Origin: Odontesthes bonariensis
Taxonomy: Eukaryota > Chordata > Actinopteri > Atheriniformes > Atherinopsidae
Reading direction: 5' to 3'
Length of the DNA stretch: 64,000 bases
Assembly: GCF_027942865.1 (NCBI RefSeq)
Contig: NC_134516.1
Location: forward strand, 24,945,322-25,009,321
The position numbers and the translations under genes were made by a program. Positions 11,201 to 21,356 of the stretch are shown piece after piece. Position 1 is the stretch's first letter. Each line of letters begins with the position of its first letter. Below the pieces are notes generated by a model, which had not been told where the DNA came from, did no database searches, and was given only the letters and a program-made list of their open reading frames with translations.

Positions 11201-12728
11201 ACAGATCTGCTGTGATCTGGATGATCTGTATGGCTTTCAATTGCAGTAATTTATGGAAACAGGAAATTGTTGCGTGAGAGCGGCCATCATCAGAATATCC
11301 TCCTAGTACTCACCTGAGGAGGGTACAGAATATCGTTGGCCGCATTCGGACAGAGCAGTTCTAAGACCGCCGTTCTAAGAGCGGTCCTCCTCGAATTTCG
11401 TTCTGATAACTGTCGTTCCCCAGGGGAACTGTTTCAGTCTGCATTCTCACATGAGTCGGGACCAGGTCAGGACTGATGCGACGCAACCGTCTGCGACAGT
11501 GACGTGTTACTTTAGCGCCACATTCAACAACAAAACAAAACACAACCCGCGAAAAGTAATGAGAGAAGAAAAAAACACCTCCAAGTAGAGTTTAGATTCT
11601 CTGCGGGCCGGGTCGGTCCGATATTTCCCGCCACTATCCTCGGGTCGGACCGGACCGGGCGTGATCAAGCTTTTTTTTAATCACTATTAGTTTAATTGGT
11701 ACGGGCAAAATTATGTAATAATTAGACGAAATTTTCAATTTTGACAATATTCTTAATGTATACAAAGTTGCACAAGTCAGACTACGAAATTGCAAAAGGC
11801 TATGTGTCATACGCAGTTTTAGTGATGCTTTGCTGTCTTAGGACCATGACCAAAATTTACTTACATATGATTTCAAGCTACTGATTCATTCCAATAACCT
11901 GTACTGTACTTTATGCTGCTGAGGTCTTTTCACCCTGAGTTTAGTTGTATTTCATACAATAGATACCCTATATCCTGTGTTTAAGTTACTTAGATTCCCT
12001 ACTTTCATTGCAGATGTGGACACTGTTACCTTTGGCTTTAGTTGTATTGCCTATGATTTATGTGGGACATTCAGGAATGGTGGAAACCTTCAGACCAATT
12101 TGAAGCAAGTTACTGTGCTGTCATGTTGTTTTTGTCTAATATAAACACAGAAAGGAAGTGTGAGAGTTTTCTGCAGAGCCCAACAGCTAATGTTCAGTCC
12201 ATAAAGAATAAGCTCAATGTGGCATGTGGCTTAAATATCTACATCCGGAGCTCTGTTGGGGTATTTTGCAAGTTATATCTGTTATATATTATAGTTATAT
12301 ATAGTTATATATTCAACTACTTCAACAACTCCAAAGGCTCAGCGCTCTGAAATGGGATTTGGGAGCAGCAGATTTGAAGTTTGATTAACAGTAGGAGCAC
12401 TGGAACAGCCCAATAAACTACAGGTATAAAACCATAGTAAAATGAATGATATTTGTTGTATTTTAAGCAGAAACTTCTAGCAGACACATTCTATAGGACT
12501 ATACCCTAACTACAAACAACTAAACCACACCTGCAATGTGGGATTAGTGGATAATTAAACACAGCAACAGTAAAAGTGCTTTAACACGTGACTTTCATTT
12601 CAAGACTTGTGGGATCTTTTTTTAAAGGTTTTTCAAGTATTGACCAGTATTTATTCTGTTTTGTTGTTTGTTTTTTTACAGATCCTCTACAGAGGGATGT
12701 TTCAGTGAGGGTCAGAGTCCCAGCACAG
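4112..12728 (+). CDS. FIIND (ZU5-UPA) inflammasome-type gene, eight phase-compatible exons
   Basis: Eight plus-strand exons can be joined in one frame: 4112-4152, 4250-4311, 5205-5260, 6156-6370, 9632-9900, 10209-10325, 10421-10562 and 12682-12728. Every junction uses AG/GT and the codon phases agree throughout. The translated product matches the FIIND (ZU5 then UPA) of the NLRP1/CARD8 group as expanded in fish: FRCPGPGVFQCTLT and LLYRTVQWPDSLLQSAG (ZU5), VAHISDSDGM and VPHLSSLGLLWD (end of ZU5/start of UPA), then FGPNYHPTF-like KTGPNYHPTFQVFLTE (UPA). FIIND proteins self-cleave, and the released C-terminal death-fold fragment seeds a cytosolic inflammasome. The first exon begins inside a codon, so upstream exons (possibly NACHT/LRR) are missing or outside the window. 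No CARD exon is seen after 12728; the next same-strand domain is the pyrin exon at 22131. Introns are loaded with transposons. No frameshift or stop was found in the eight exons. Confidence 0.72.
4703..4998 (+). mobile_element. V-SINE-type tRNA-derived SINE
   Basis: The 5' part is tRNA-like, with a B-box-like GGTTCAGCTCC at 4762-4772. It is followed by the widespread fish V-SINE core (GTTCTCCCCGTG, TGGGTTCTCTCCGGGTACTC, AAACATGCATG, TAATTGGTGTCTCTAAATTG). The 3' end reads GTGATGGACTGGCGGCCTGTCC. It lies sense within an intron of the FIIND gene. The DANA/HE1/AFC-like assignment is from memory of the core. Confidence 0.7.
6156..6370 (+). CDS. ZU5 exon of the FIIND gene
   Basis: The acceptor is CTTACAG and the donor ATG|GTGAGT. 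The exon encodes about 71 residues from FRCPGPGVFQCTLT to LHLPHCETKN, the most conserved part of the fish ZU5 subdomain. It is fully open. An L2 LINE occupies most of the following intron. Confidence 0.72.
6440..9450 (+). mobile_element. Near full-length L2-clade LINE, decayed
   Basis: The apurinic-type endonuclease starts near 6450 (KLALLNIRSLSNKSLL, LTETWLTEST) but has a stop at about 6530 and a frameshift near 6800. From 6824 a long open frame covers the end of the endonuclease (ILTGDFNIHID), the linker and the reverse transcriptase. The RT shows LDLSAAFHTVDH, CGVPQGSILGPLLF and the YADD active site near residue 534. A frameshift near 8980 moves the C-terminal end into another frame (8989-9252). 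The 3' end has the L2 pattern TGTGCTATATAAATAAATTTG with a TTTGAT-rich tail. It is inserted sense into the FIIND intron 6371-9631. Confidence 0.85.
9632..9900 (+). CDS. ZU5-UPA junction exon carrying the FIIND self-cleavage region
   Basis: The acceptor is TTTTCACAG and the donor GAG|GTAAGG. The first two bases complete the codon left by the exon ending at 6370. VAHISDSDGM holds a histidine at the position of the FIIND catalytic His. VPHLSSLGLLWD lines up with the cleavage segment, with Leu-Ser where NLRP1 and CARD8 have Phe-Ser. The remainder (LLRFLKITEPVNGQILLFL) is the start of UPA. The alignment is by eye. Confidence 0.72.
10209..10325 (+). CDS. UPA exon 1
   Basis: It has 39 whole codons (phase 0 at both ends), with acceptor CTGAAG (weak pyrimidine tract) and donor GAG|GTGAGC. 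It encodes the UPA strand region around ITIPADCLLTHGQSYSVHC and ends LLIQPE, which in fish homologues directly precedes the GPNYHPTF strand. No defects were seen. Confidence 0.62.
10421..10562 (+). CDS. UPA exon 2
   Basis: The acceptor is TTGTTTTCAG and the donor CAG|GTAAAA. It encodes FRIKTGPNYHPTFQVFLTE, then VTLMVQDKNGMEVWKRSF, the terminal beta-strands of UPA. It ends in phase 1, which the exon at 12682 completes. Confidence 0.66.
11338..11600 (+). mobile_element. Relic of the ATG-target DNA transposon seen intact at 39724
   Basis: The sequence from GGCCGCATTCGGACAG matches the left end and 5' region of the element at 39724-40453, including CCTCCTCGAATTTCGTTCTG, GAACTGTTTCAGTCTGCATTC and GACGTGTTA. 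No right end is found, so this is a truncated copy in the FIIND intron. The rest of the intron 10563-12681 shows nothing I can name. Confidence 0.6.
12682..12728 (+). CDS. Short post-UPA exon
   Basis: After a long pyrimidine tract and ACAG, 47 bases encode DPLQRDVSVRVRVPAQ, ending in phase 0 at CACAG|GTGAGG. In related fish proteins this segment links UPA to the C-terminal death-fold domain. The following intron contains a SINE and the BEL element. Confidence 0.5.
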
Positions 12729-12747
12729 GTGAGGTGGTCTCAGTTCA

Positions 12748-12975
12748 GACACAGTGTTTGTTTTTTTTTTTATTGTTTTTTGGGGGCTTTTTATGCCTTT
12801 AATGGACAGGACAGTTCAAGAGAGACAGGAAGCAGGGGGCAGAGAGAGGGGGAAAGACATGCAGCAAAGGGCCGTCCGATGCAGGACTTGAACCGGGGCC
12901 AGCTGCAGCGAGGACTGTAGAATCTGTATATTGCTCTATAGTGCTCAACCCACTACGCCACGGACCACCCCAGAC
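12748..12975 (-). mobile_element. tRNA-derived SINE
   Basis: Read on the minus strand it begins near 12975 with an A-box-like TGGCGTAGTGG (12950-12960) and a B-box GGTTCAAGTCC (12874-12884), matching RNA polymerase III promoter consensus. A purine/pyrimidine-rich body follows and ends in a poly-A/T tract near 12750. It lies just after the last FIIND exon. Confidence 0.62.
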
Positions 12976-13493
12976 CCAGTGTTTTTTAATAGAAAACAAA
13001 TTTACTAAGCCAGGCAAATAAGTGTCCTGTAGGTAAAGTAAATAAGAGCAGTTTGTGAACCATAAGAACACTGCCTGAAACTGCCCTGGATGGCAGAAAG
13101 TCCAGGGTGAATGGTTTTAAGCATCAACATGTGGAAAACAGCAGCCCAGAGGCATCAAATGAAGAATTAAAATAGTCAAAATCTTTGAACACACCCAAAA
13201 TCCCCTTCCCAGCCTCACCATAACTCTTATCCTAACTGTCCCAAGTTGCACAAGCATTTCCCAGTTATTTTCCAAATGTTTGTATTTTGTAAATATATAT
13301 TTCTATCAATCTTGCAAAAGCACATCTCTATTATATACAGTATTTTATTATTATAGCACAAGTATATTATTCACATCTTTAAAAGAAACTGTCAAAAATG
13401 TTAAGATGCACATAGAACATTAGTGTTGGACACCTCGTCTTTTATTGTTCCATTCAAATGCAGTATTGAACGTTGGCCAGCAGATATCGCCGT

Positions 13494-13985
13494 TGTAGGA
13501 GCCATTTGAATAGTTTATGTTTATCATTTATTGTCTTTAAATATTATTATTTACAAATTCCATTTTTTTACATTCAGAACTTAATTTGTTCTCTACATCT
13601 AATATCATTCCTGTTTGAGTATGTATGCGTGTGAATGAATGAGTACGCCCTCTACAGGCAAAGGGGGAAATATACCGACAGGTATATAGGTGTGCCATCC
13701 AGATGCCAATGGGAGGGTTCGGTGATGCGCACACCATCAAAGACCGTGGCAAAGAGAGGAAGAACGAATGGACATTGGAATCCAGAACATTAGAAACTTA
13801 CAAAGCCACTTGAACCCTTGAAGTGTGTAATTTATATTATTTCTGTTAATAAACCACAATCAACTTTATTTTCGACTCCTCGACTGTTTAACACGAGTCA
13901 GTGATCACCACACCGAACCCCAGGAATTGTCAAACAAACAAAGGTCAATGGGACACCAAAATAACACCAAGGTTTGGACAATACA
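13494..13985 (+). repeat. BEL/Pao 5' LTR (492 bp)
   Basis: It starts TGTAGGAGCC and ends GGACAATACA. AATAAA near 13845 could be the polyadenylation signal, placing R/U5 to its right. It is almost identical to 20542-21034. Confidence 0.8.
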
Positions 13986-14436
13986 ATAGTCTTTGATGAA
14001 CGCAAGAAGAACTGCTTTGTGGAACACTGAACATTCTTTGGATTTATGTGGAAAGGAACTCGCTGGACTTGGAAAGCGCAAACTTGAAGAACAAAGGAAA
14101 AAGCGGAGAACAAACATTTTAAAAGCAAAGCCCCTTCGAAGGTATGGAAACTTTGAGTTAATTGAACTGTCGGACTTTAAAGAAGACATATTGAACTTTT
14201 GAATACCCTTTTACGGACAAACTTTTGAGTTTTGAATTAAGGAGTATGCCTATATTTTTGTTTTAAGCTCCGCTTTTGGTTTGACTTGATGGCTCGAGAA
14301 GAAAACGCCATTATACCTTTCTGAAACTTTTTGAAAAGGATTTTTGAGTTTGATGGACACGTTTTGTTGAAAAGTAGCGACCCATTTTTGATTTATTATT
14401 TTTGCCTTAACGAAAAAGTAATTGTTTGCAATCGAA

Positions 14437-17400
14437 ATGGCGGATTTGGAGCTAGAGGAAGAAAATTTGGAAATGAAATATACGTCAGCAAAGATGCGCT
14501 TGTCTCGCCAAGGCAAAATGTCTCACCTGACGAGACGAATGGGAATAGTTGATACTTTGATGGCTGACAGAGACGGTTTAGATGAAGTAAAAGAAAATAT
14601 GATCAAGTTTAATCAGCAGCTGGTAGAATTCAAAGAATTGCATGTCTCATTCCAACACACTTTAAGCGCAAAGGACAAAACCGACGACACAAAGGCCTGG
14701 TACAATCCGCGAATGGAGGAAATTAATCTGTTTATGGAAAATGTGTCTAAATGGATCTATGCTGTGGAAAGCAATGTAACCAGCTCAGAGACTGTGTTGC
14801 CTTTAGAACTGCAAACAGGTGCCGTCTTAGATGACGAAGACAGAAGTTCTGTAGCCTCAATGCGCAGTCGAACTTCAGCACGCAGCCAGTCCTCCACAAA
14901 GTCGGCGCGCGTAGTCGCTGAAGCTGAACAGGTTGCGTTACTTGAAAAGGCCAAAGCCTTAGAAAAAAGACACAGCATTGAAAATGAAGAAGCACAATTA
15001 CAAGTGCAAATGCAGCTGCAAAAAGATGAATTAAGGAAAAAGAAAGAAAAACTTGACATGGAAGCAGAATTAAATGCAAACTCAGCCAAATTGCAATATC
15101 TTAAAGATGCTGAAGTAAAACCATTTGGTGACAGTGCAGGAGATGCAATGAATGAATACCTTGAACAAAGTACAGTGAGACTCAAGGAAAATGTAACTGT
15201 CCAGTTCCCATTTACCCCTGCAGCAGCTAGAACAGCAAGTAGAATCCCATCTGCAACCGCCAGAACACCAGCTGCACCTATAGCCATTGGTGGTGGTAGG
15301 CTATATGGGCCAGCACCCCGAACCCGATTCCCTCAAACTCCGCTAGTGCGACCAGGAGGAAACCAGGGCACTGATGCCATCACCAGAGTTATGGAAATGC
15401 AAAACTGGCTAACCAGTCTGCTCATAAAGCAGCAAACATTGACTACTCTACCCAAAGGCAACATTGAGAACTTTAATGGTGACATATTACAGTACAAGTC
15501 ATTCATTCACTGGTTTGATCACATCATTGAGGTCAAAACTGACAATAACCATGACAGGCTGCTGTACCTCATTCAGTACACTAGGGGGAAAGCACAAGAG
15601 CTCCTCAAAAGTTGCCAGCTGATTGATGATGCCAGCAGAGCCTACAGGAAGGCCAGAAAGCTGTTAGACCAGCACTTTGGGAATGAGTACAGGATCTCAT
15701 GCGCCTATATTGAAAAGGCACTCTCATGGCCCACAGTTAAAACAGAAGATGTGAAAGCTCTGCAGGACTTTGCATTGTTCTTGAGGAGTTGCTGTAATGC
15801 CATGGAAAATGTGGAATACATGGAGGAGCTGGACACCATCTCAAACATGAAAAGCATTTTGATAAAGTTACCCTATAGATGGAGAGAAAGGTGGCGTGTG
15901 GAAGCATGCAAAATTCAAGAACAGAATATCCGAGTCAGAATGAAGGACTTGGTCAACTTCATTGAAAAACAAGCCACCATTATTTCTGACCCAGTGTTTG
16001 GTGACATCCAAGATTCAAGCACTAAAATGAAACCCAAAATGCCAGTGAAACCACCTGCCAAAGGAAGCTTTGCTACAAAGGTGGATGTGACGTCAACTGC
16101 AGTACCATCAACCACCACATGTCTGTTCTGCACTGGTGAGCATAACCTGGAGACATGCACACAGTTTGACACAAAGCCACACAGGGACAAAATCACATTC
16201 CTCAAGCAAAGTGGAATCTGTTTTGGATGCCTGACCAAAGCCGGTCATATTAGCAAAGACTGTGCAAAGCGCCTTACCTGCTCAATTTGCAACAAGCGAC
16301 ACCCCAGTGCATTACACATCAAATCCGCAGTGTCAACATCAGAACAGACATTTGCCAGTACCATCAAGTCTTCATCTGATGTGGGTGGGCATATTGGGGC
16401 CGGTAGCACACACAAAACATCGAACTGTGCCATGTCAATTGTACCTGTGCAGGTCAAGTGCAACAAGGATAGCAGAGTCATCAACACCTATGCCTTCTTA
16501 GATCCTGGCAGCTCTGCAACATTTTGCACAGAGAATCTAATGCACAAATTGAACATCCCTGGAAAAAGGACCAATATACTGCTAAAAACAATGAACCAAG
16601 AAAAACCTGTTGATACTTACCTGGTAAAAGGACTGGAGGTCAGTGCGTTAAAGGAGAACAACTTCATTGCACTCCCAGAAACATACACCCAGTCCTCCGT
16701 GCCTGTGGATACAACAAACATACCTAAAACTGAGGAACTAAGAAAATGGACTTACCTGAACGAAGTGCATATTCCAACAGTGAATGCCGAAGTGGAGCTA
16801 TTGATTGGAAACAATGCTCCTAAGACTCTAGAACCATGGAATGTAATCAACAGCCGTGGAAAAGGACCTTATGCAGTGAAAACCCTACTGGGGTGGGTTA
16901 TCAACGGTCCCCTTGAAGCCACGCCCACTGCAGATGCTGGTGAGTGTCATGCTGTGAGTGTAAACAGAATATCTGTTGAGAAATTGGAGAACTTACTTGT
17001 ACAGCAGTACAATCATGATTTTAATGAAACAGTGGATGACAAAGAAATGTCAATGGAAGACAGAAAGTTTGTGAAAATTGCTGAACAGTCAGTCAAGCTG
17101 CAAAATGGTCATTACAGCATAGACTTACCTTTTCGAAGTGACTGTCCAGTGATGCCGAACAACTACCAGGTTGCAGAACAACGGCTAATGAGCCTCAAAA
17201 GGAAATTCAAAAGAAATGAACAATTCAGACTTGATTACACAGAGTTCATGGAAAATGTGATAAGCAATGGACATGCAGAAGTGGTACCACAAGCTGGAAG
17301 TCAACGAGCTGATGGAAGGCTCTGGTATGTCCCACATCACGGTGTTTTCCATCCAAAGAAAGGCACCATCAGAGTGGTGTTTGACTGTGGCGCCACATAC

Positions 17401-20400
17401 CATGGAACATCTCTCAATGCTGCACTTCTCCAAGGCCCAGATCTGACAAGCACTCTCATTGGTGTGCTCACAAGATTCAGACAACATCCAGTAGCCTTGA
17501 TGGCTGACATTAAGTCAATGTTTCACCAAGTCAGAGTGTTAAGAGGTGATGTTGACTTTCTTCGCTTCCTCTGGTGGCCTAAAGGTGACGTATCTCTGCC
17601 CCCTGTTGAGTACCGCATGACTGTGCATATCTTTGGAGCAGTGTCCTCTCCAAGCTGTGCAAACTTTGCACTAAGACAGACAGCTAAAGACAACAGAAGC
17701 ACTTGTGGTCCAGATGTGGTGAGCACAATTGAATCAAATTTTTATGTTGATGACTGTTTGAAGTCTCTTGAAACAGAAGAACAAGCAGCGGAGCTGATGA
17801 GAGAACTTACCTGTGTCTGCCACAAGGGAGGATTTCACCTTACCAAGTGGGTGAGTAACAGCCGCACTGTACTTGCACATGTACCCAAAGAAGAAAGAGC
17901 CACTGAAATGAAAGAGCTGGATTTGGACGGAGACAAATTGCCCACAGAAAGAGCATTAGGCTTGCTGTGGTGTGTGGAAAGTGACACATTCAAGTTTAAT
18001 ATCTCCATCCCTGACAAAGCACCCACAAGGAGAAACATACTGTCAATGGTCAGTTCTATATATGACCCTCTGGGTTTCCTGTCTCCTCTAACTCTGCCTG
18101 CCAAGTTGCTCCTGCAGGAGCTTTGCAGACTGAAGTGCAGCTGGGACCATCCAATACCCCAGGCGTGTGTGGAGAGCTGGAGAAGATGGGTGACTGGTCC
18201 AGAAGAGCTGAAAGACTTCAGAGTGGCACGCTGTGTGAAGCCAAGTGAAGCTGGAACGTCTGTGGAGGCTGAACTCCATCACTTCTCAGACGCAAGTGAG
18301 CAAGGCTATGGTACAGTCAGTTACCTGCGCCTACATTCAGAGACCCACACTGTGAACATCGCCTTCATGCTCGGCAAGGCCAGGGTGGCGCCACTGAAGC
18401 AGATGACCATACCTCGCATGGAGCTGGTGGCAGCAGTCGTAGCAGTGAGAGTGGACATGATGCTCAGAAGAGAATTGGAGATGGAGCTGAACAGCTCAAC
18501 ATTCTGGACGGACAGCCAGTCAGTGCTGAAATACATAGCAAACCAACACACAAGATTTCGAACATTTGTAGCCAATAGAATTGCTGTTATAAGAGAGAAT
18601 ACAGACATCTCGCAATGGAGATACATTGGAACTAAACTGAACCCGGCTGATGTTGCAAGCAGAGGAGTGAAGGCAACCACCTTTGTGAAATGCAGAGAGT
18701 GGCTGAATGGACCAGAATTCCTTTGGACATCAGAGGGTGAGTGGCCGCAGAACCCATTACAGTCATTGTCACTTTCAGAAGATGACCTTGAGGTGAAGAG
18801 TTCAGCCACATGCAATGCTGCAATCCAGAAGTGTGGTAGTCCCACATGGCAGTTACTACATCACTACTCAAGCTGGAGCAAGCTGAAGAGAGCTGTGGTG
18901 TGGTATCTGAAGCTGAAGGATTACCTCACATTGAAATTGAAAAGAAAACAGCAGTCACCGCAGGTTGTGATCCCAAAGACACGGAGCCAAAGCAAGACCC
19001 TGGATGACGAGATGAAGACACTGGGTGGACGCTGCATTTCCATGGATGACCTGCAGAGGGCAGAGAAGGCCATTGTGGTATTCTGCCAACATCAGAAGTA
19101 TCCAGAGGAACTTGCAAGATTGAACACATCTGCTGCTGACACTGGACTGAGCCGAAAGAGCACCATCTACAAACTGGACCCTGTGCTGGAGGATGGAGTT
19201 TTGAGGGTAGGAGGAAGACTGAAGAGGGCAGCAATGCCTGAAGAGGCCAAGCGGCCAATGATACTCCCCAAAGACCTTCATATCTCCACACTCATTCTCC
19301 GACACATCCATGAGCAACTTGGACATGCTGGAAGAAACCACGTGCTCTCTCGGCTCAGAAAAAGATATTGGATCGTGAATGCCAACTCAGCTGCCCGCAG
19401 AGTCCTGTCAAAATGTGTAGTGTGCAGGCGTGTGAGAGGGAAAAGAGGTGAGCAAAAAATGGCTGACCTGCCAAAAGAAAGACTCACAGCTGATCTTCCA
19501 CCATTCAGCAACGTTGGTGTTGACTACTTTGGACCCTTTGAAACTAGAAGAGGAAGAAGTCTCATTAAGCGCTATGGTGTCATATTCACCTGCATGTCAA
19601 GCAGAGCTGTGCATCTGGAGATGGCACACGCATTAGACACAGATTCATGCATTAATGCTCTCAGACGTTTCATCAGCAGGAGAGGTCAGGTGACACACAT
19701 ACGCTCTGACAATGGAACCAATCTGGTTGGAGCCAAGAAGGAGCTGCAAAACGCCATCACAAGCTGGAACTCTGAAAAGATCCACAATGCAATGCTCCAG
19801 AAAGGCATCCAGTGGTCCTTTAACCCACCTGCAGCCTCACACCATGGCGGAGTATGGGAGAGACTGATCCGGATGGTGAGACAAGTCATTCTTTCTACCA
19901 TACAAGAACAAACACTGGACGATGAAAGTTTACATACACTGCTCTGTGAAGTGGAAGCAATTCTAAACAGTCGCCCCATCACAATAGTATCTGACGACAA
20001 ATGTGACCTGGAAGCCCTAACACCTAATCACATTCTGCTCCTCAAATGCCATCCTTCCTTTCCTCCTGGGCTGTTCAAACAGTCTGACATGTACATCCGA
20101 CGTCGCTGGAAGCAAGTCCAATACCTTGCCAACCTGTTCTGGAGTAGATGGACAAAAGAATACTTACCCTTGCTACAGGAAAGGCAGAAGTGGACAAGAG
20201 TGAGAAGAGGATTCGCAATAGGAGACATTGTGATGGTGGTGGACAGCACAGCCCCCCGTGGATCCTGGGTTCTGGGAAGAATTGAAGATGTTCTACCAGA
20301 CTCCAAAGGGCTTGTGAGAACAGTGAAGATCAGAACGAAGACTGGTGTATATGACAGACCAGTGACAAAACTCTGTCTGCTATTGGAATGTGCAGAAAGT

Positions 20401-20403
20401 TGA
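14437..20403 (+). CDS. BEL/Pao Gag-Pol polyprotein, complete
   Basis: A single uninterrupted frame of 1988 codons runs from ATG 14437 to TGA 20401. The order is: N-terminal gag with a Glu/Lys-rich coiled coil (about residues 150-230); DUF1759-like capsid region (345-530); zinc knuckles from CLFCTGEHNLETC (about 563) to CFGCLTKAGHISKDC; Pao-type aspartic protease with FLDPGSSATF (about 688); reverse transcriptase with YVDD (about 1100); RNase H with HHFSDASEQGYG (about 1282) and FWTDSQSVL; H2C2 integrase finger (HEQLGHAGRNH, CVVCRR; about 1623); integrase catalytic D, D, E at VGVDYFGPF, RSDNGTN and GGVWERL (about 1693, 1756, 1806); and the DUF5641-type C-terminus. Length and domain set are complete for BEL/Pao, with no env. 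The protease motif is DPGS where most retroelement proteases have D-S/T-G. The copy looks coding-competent. Confidence 0.9.
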   Translation: MADLELEEENLEMKYTSAKMRLSRQGKMSHLTRRMGIVDTLMADRDGLDEVKENMIKFNQQLVEFKELHVSFQHTLSAKDKTDDTKAWYNPRMEEINLFMENVSKWIYAVESNVTSSETVLPLELQTGAVLDDEDRSSVASMRSRTSARSQSSTKSARVVAEAEQVALLEKAKALEKRHSIENEEAQLQVQMQLQKDELRKKKEKLDMEAELNANSAKLQYLKDAEVKPFGDSAGDAMNEYLEQSTVRLKENVTVQFPFTPAAARTASRIPSATARTPAAPIAIGGGRLYGPAPRTRFPQTPLVRPGGNQGTDAITRVMEMQNWLTSLLIKQQTLTTLPKGNIENFNGDILQYKSFIHWFDHIIEVKTDNNHDRLLYLIQYTRGKAQELLKSCQLIDDASRAYRKARKLLDQHFGNEYRISCAYIEKALSWPTVKTEDVKALQDFALFLRSCCNAMENVEYMEELDTISNMKSILIKLPYRWRERWRVEACKIQEQNIRVRMKDLVNFIEKQATIISDPVFGDIQDSSTKMKPKMPVKPPAKGSFATKVDVTSTAVPSTTTCLFCTGEHNLETCTQFDTKPHRDKITFLKQSGICFGCLTKAGHISKDCAKRLTCSICNKRHPSALHIKSAVSTSEQTFASTIKSSSDVGGHIGAGSTHKTSNCAMSIVPVQVKCNKDSRVINTYAFLDPGSSATFCTENLMHKLNIPGKRTNILLKTMNQEKPVDTYLVKGLEVSALKENNFIALPETYTQSSVPVDTTNIPKTEELRKWTYLNEVHIPTVNAEVELLIGNNAPKTLEPWNVINSRGKGPYAVKTLLGWVINGPLEATPTADAGECHAVSVNRISVEKLENLLVQQYNHDFNETVDDKEMSMEDRKFVKIAEQSVKLQNGHYSIDLPFRSDCPVMPNNYQVAEQRLMSLKRKFKRNEQFRLDYTEFMENVISNGHAEVVPQAGSQRADGRLWYVPHHGVFHPKKGTIRVVFDCGATYHGTSLNAALLQGPDLTSTLIGVLTRFRQHPVALMADIKSMFHQVRVLRGDVDFLRFLWWPKGDVSLPPVEYRMTVHIFGAVSSPSCANFALRQTAKDNRSTCGPDVVSTIESNFYVDDCLKSLETEEQAAELMRELTCVCHKGGFHLTKWVSNSRTVLAHVPKEERATEMKELDLDGDKLPTERALGLLWCVESDTFKFNISIPDKAPTRRNILSMVSSIYDPLGFLSPLTLPAKLLLQELCRLKCSWDHPIPQACVESWRRWVTGPEELKDFRVARCVKPSEAGTSVEAELHHFSDASEQGYGTVSYLRLHSETHTVNIAFMLGKARVAPLKQMTIPRMELVAAVVAVRVDMMLRRELEMELNSSTFWTDSQSVLKYIANQHTRFRTFVANRIAVIRENTDISQWRYIGTKLNPADVASRGVKATTFVKCREWLNGPEFLWTSEGEWPQNPLQSLSLSEDDLEVKSSATCNAAIQKCGSPTWQLLHHYSSWSKLKRAVVWYLKLKDYLTLKLKRKQQSPQVVIPKTRSQSKTLDDEMKTLGGRCISMDDLQRAEKAIVVFCQHQKYPEELARLNTSAADTGLSRKSTIYKLDPVLEDGVLRVGGRLKRAAMPEEAKRPMILPKDLHISTLILRHIHEQLGHAGRNHVLSRLRKRYWIVNANSAARRVLSKCVVCRRVRGKRGEQKMADLPKERLTADLPPFSNVGVDYFGPFETRRGRSLIKRYGVIFTCMSSRAVHLEMAHALDTDSCINALRRFISRRGQVTHIRSDNGTNLVGAKKELQNAITSWNSEKIHNAMLQKGIQWSFNPPAASHHGGVWERLIRMVRQVILSTIQEQTLDDESLHTLLCEVEAILNSRPITIVSDDKCDLEALTPNHILLLKCHPSFPPGLFKQSDMYIRRRWKQVQYLANLFWSRWTKEYLPLLQERQKWTRVRRGFAIGDIVMVVDSTAPRGSWVLGRIEDVLPDSKGLVRTVKIRTKTGVYDRPVTKLCLLLECAES

Positions 20404-20541
20404 GTATAATTAATTATGATTTTGATAGAAGTTTTGTTAATGTTTACATTGAAGAATAATAATGCATTGAAGCATTTTTAGGCTCCTTTTAAGTATTTAT
20501 GTTTGATAATTGTTGCCCATGCACACAATTAGGGGCCGGTG

Positions 20542-21034
20542 TGTAGGAGCCATTTGAATAGTTTATGTTTATCATTTATTGTCTTTAAATATTATTTACA
20601 AATTCCATTTTTTTACATTCAGAACTTAATTTGTTCTCTACATCTAATATCATTCCTGTTTGAGTATGTGTGAGTGAGTGTGAATGAATGAGTACGCCCT
20701 CTACAGGCAAAGGGGGAAATATACCGACAGGTATATAGGTGTGCCATCCAGATGCCAATGGGAGGGTTCGGTGATGCGCACACCATCAAAGACCGTGGCA
20801 AAGAGAGGAAGAATGAATGGACATTGGAATCCAGAACATTAGAAACTTACAAAGCCACTTGAACCCTTGAAGTGTGTAATTTATATTATTTCTGTTAATA
20901 AACCACAATCAACTTTATTTTCGACTCCTCGACTGTTTAACACGAGTCAGTGATCACCACACCGAACCCCAGGAATTGTCAAACAAACAAAGGTCAATGG
21001 GACACCAAAATAACACCAAGGTTTGGACAATACA
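20542..21034 (+). repeat. BEL/Pao second LTR (493 bp)
   Basis: It has the same TG and CA ends as the 5' LTR. Unlike a normal 3' LTR it is not followed by host DNA but by the element's own leader sequence. Confidence 0.8.
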
Positions 21035-21260
21035 ATAGTCTTTGATGAACGCAAGAAGAACTGCTTCGTGGAACACTGAACATTCTTTGGATTTATGTGG
21101 AAAGGAACTCGCTGGACTTGGAAAGCGCAAACTTGAAGAACAAAGGAAAAAGCGGAGAACAAACATTTTAAAAGCAAAGCCCCTTCGAAGGTATGGAAAC
21201 TTTGAGTTAATTGAACTGTCGGACTTTAAAGAAGACATATTGAACTTTTGAATACCCTTT
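21035..21260 (+). repeat. Second copy of the BEL leader
   Basis: This stretch repeats the region just right of the 5' LTR (ATAGTCTTTGATGAACGC to GAATACCCTTT) with one substitution noticed (CTGCTTTGTGG to CTGCTTCGTGG). It shows that a second element copy begins after the second LTR. Confidence 0.8.
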
Positions 21261-21265
21261 GTGGT

Positions 21266-21356
21266 GAGTCAGTGATCACCACACCGAACCCCAGGAATTG
21301 TCAAACAAACAAAGGTCAATGGGACACCAAAATAACACCAAGGTTTGGACAATACA
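21266..21356 (+). repeat. Truncated third BEL LTR end (91 bp)
   Basis: It matches the last 91 bases of the two full LTRs, from GAGTCAGTGATCACC to GGACAATACA, and is followed at once by the GCCGT target copy. The join to the leader copy (CCCTTT|GTGGT|GAGTC) carries about 5 bases of filler. Confidence 0.8.

Noticed and set aside
12729..13490. Search for a CARD exon after the last FIIND exon
   Set aside because: Only a tRNA-SINE and unassigned intron were found; no death-fold pattern is visible.
13993..14202. Short frame repeated at 21042-21251, suggesting a conserved small gene
   Set aside because: Both copies lie in the BEL leader; the repetition is explained by the tandem element.
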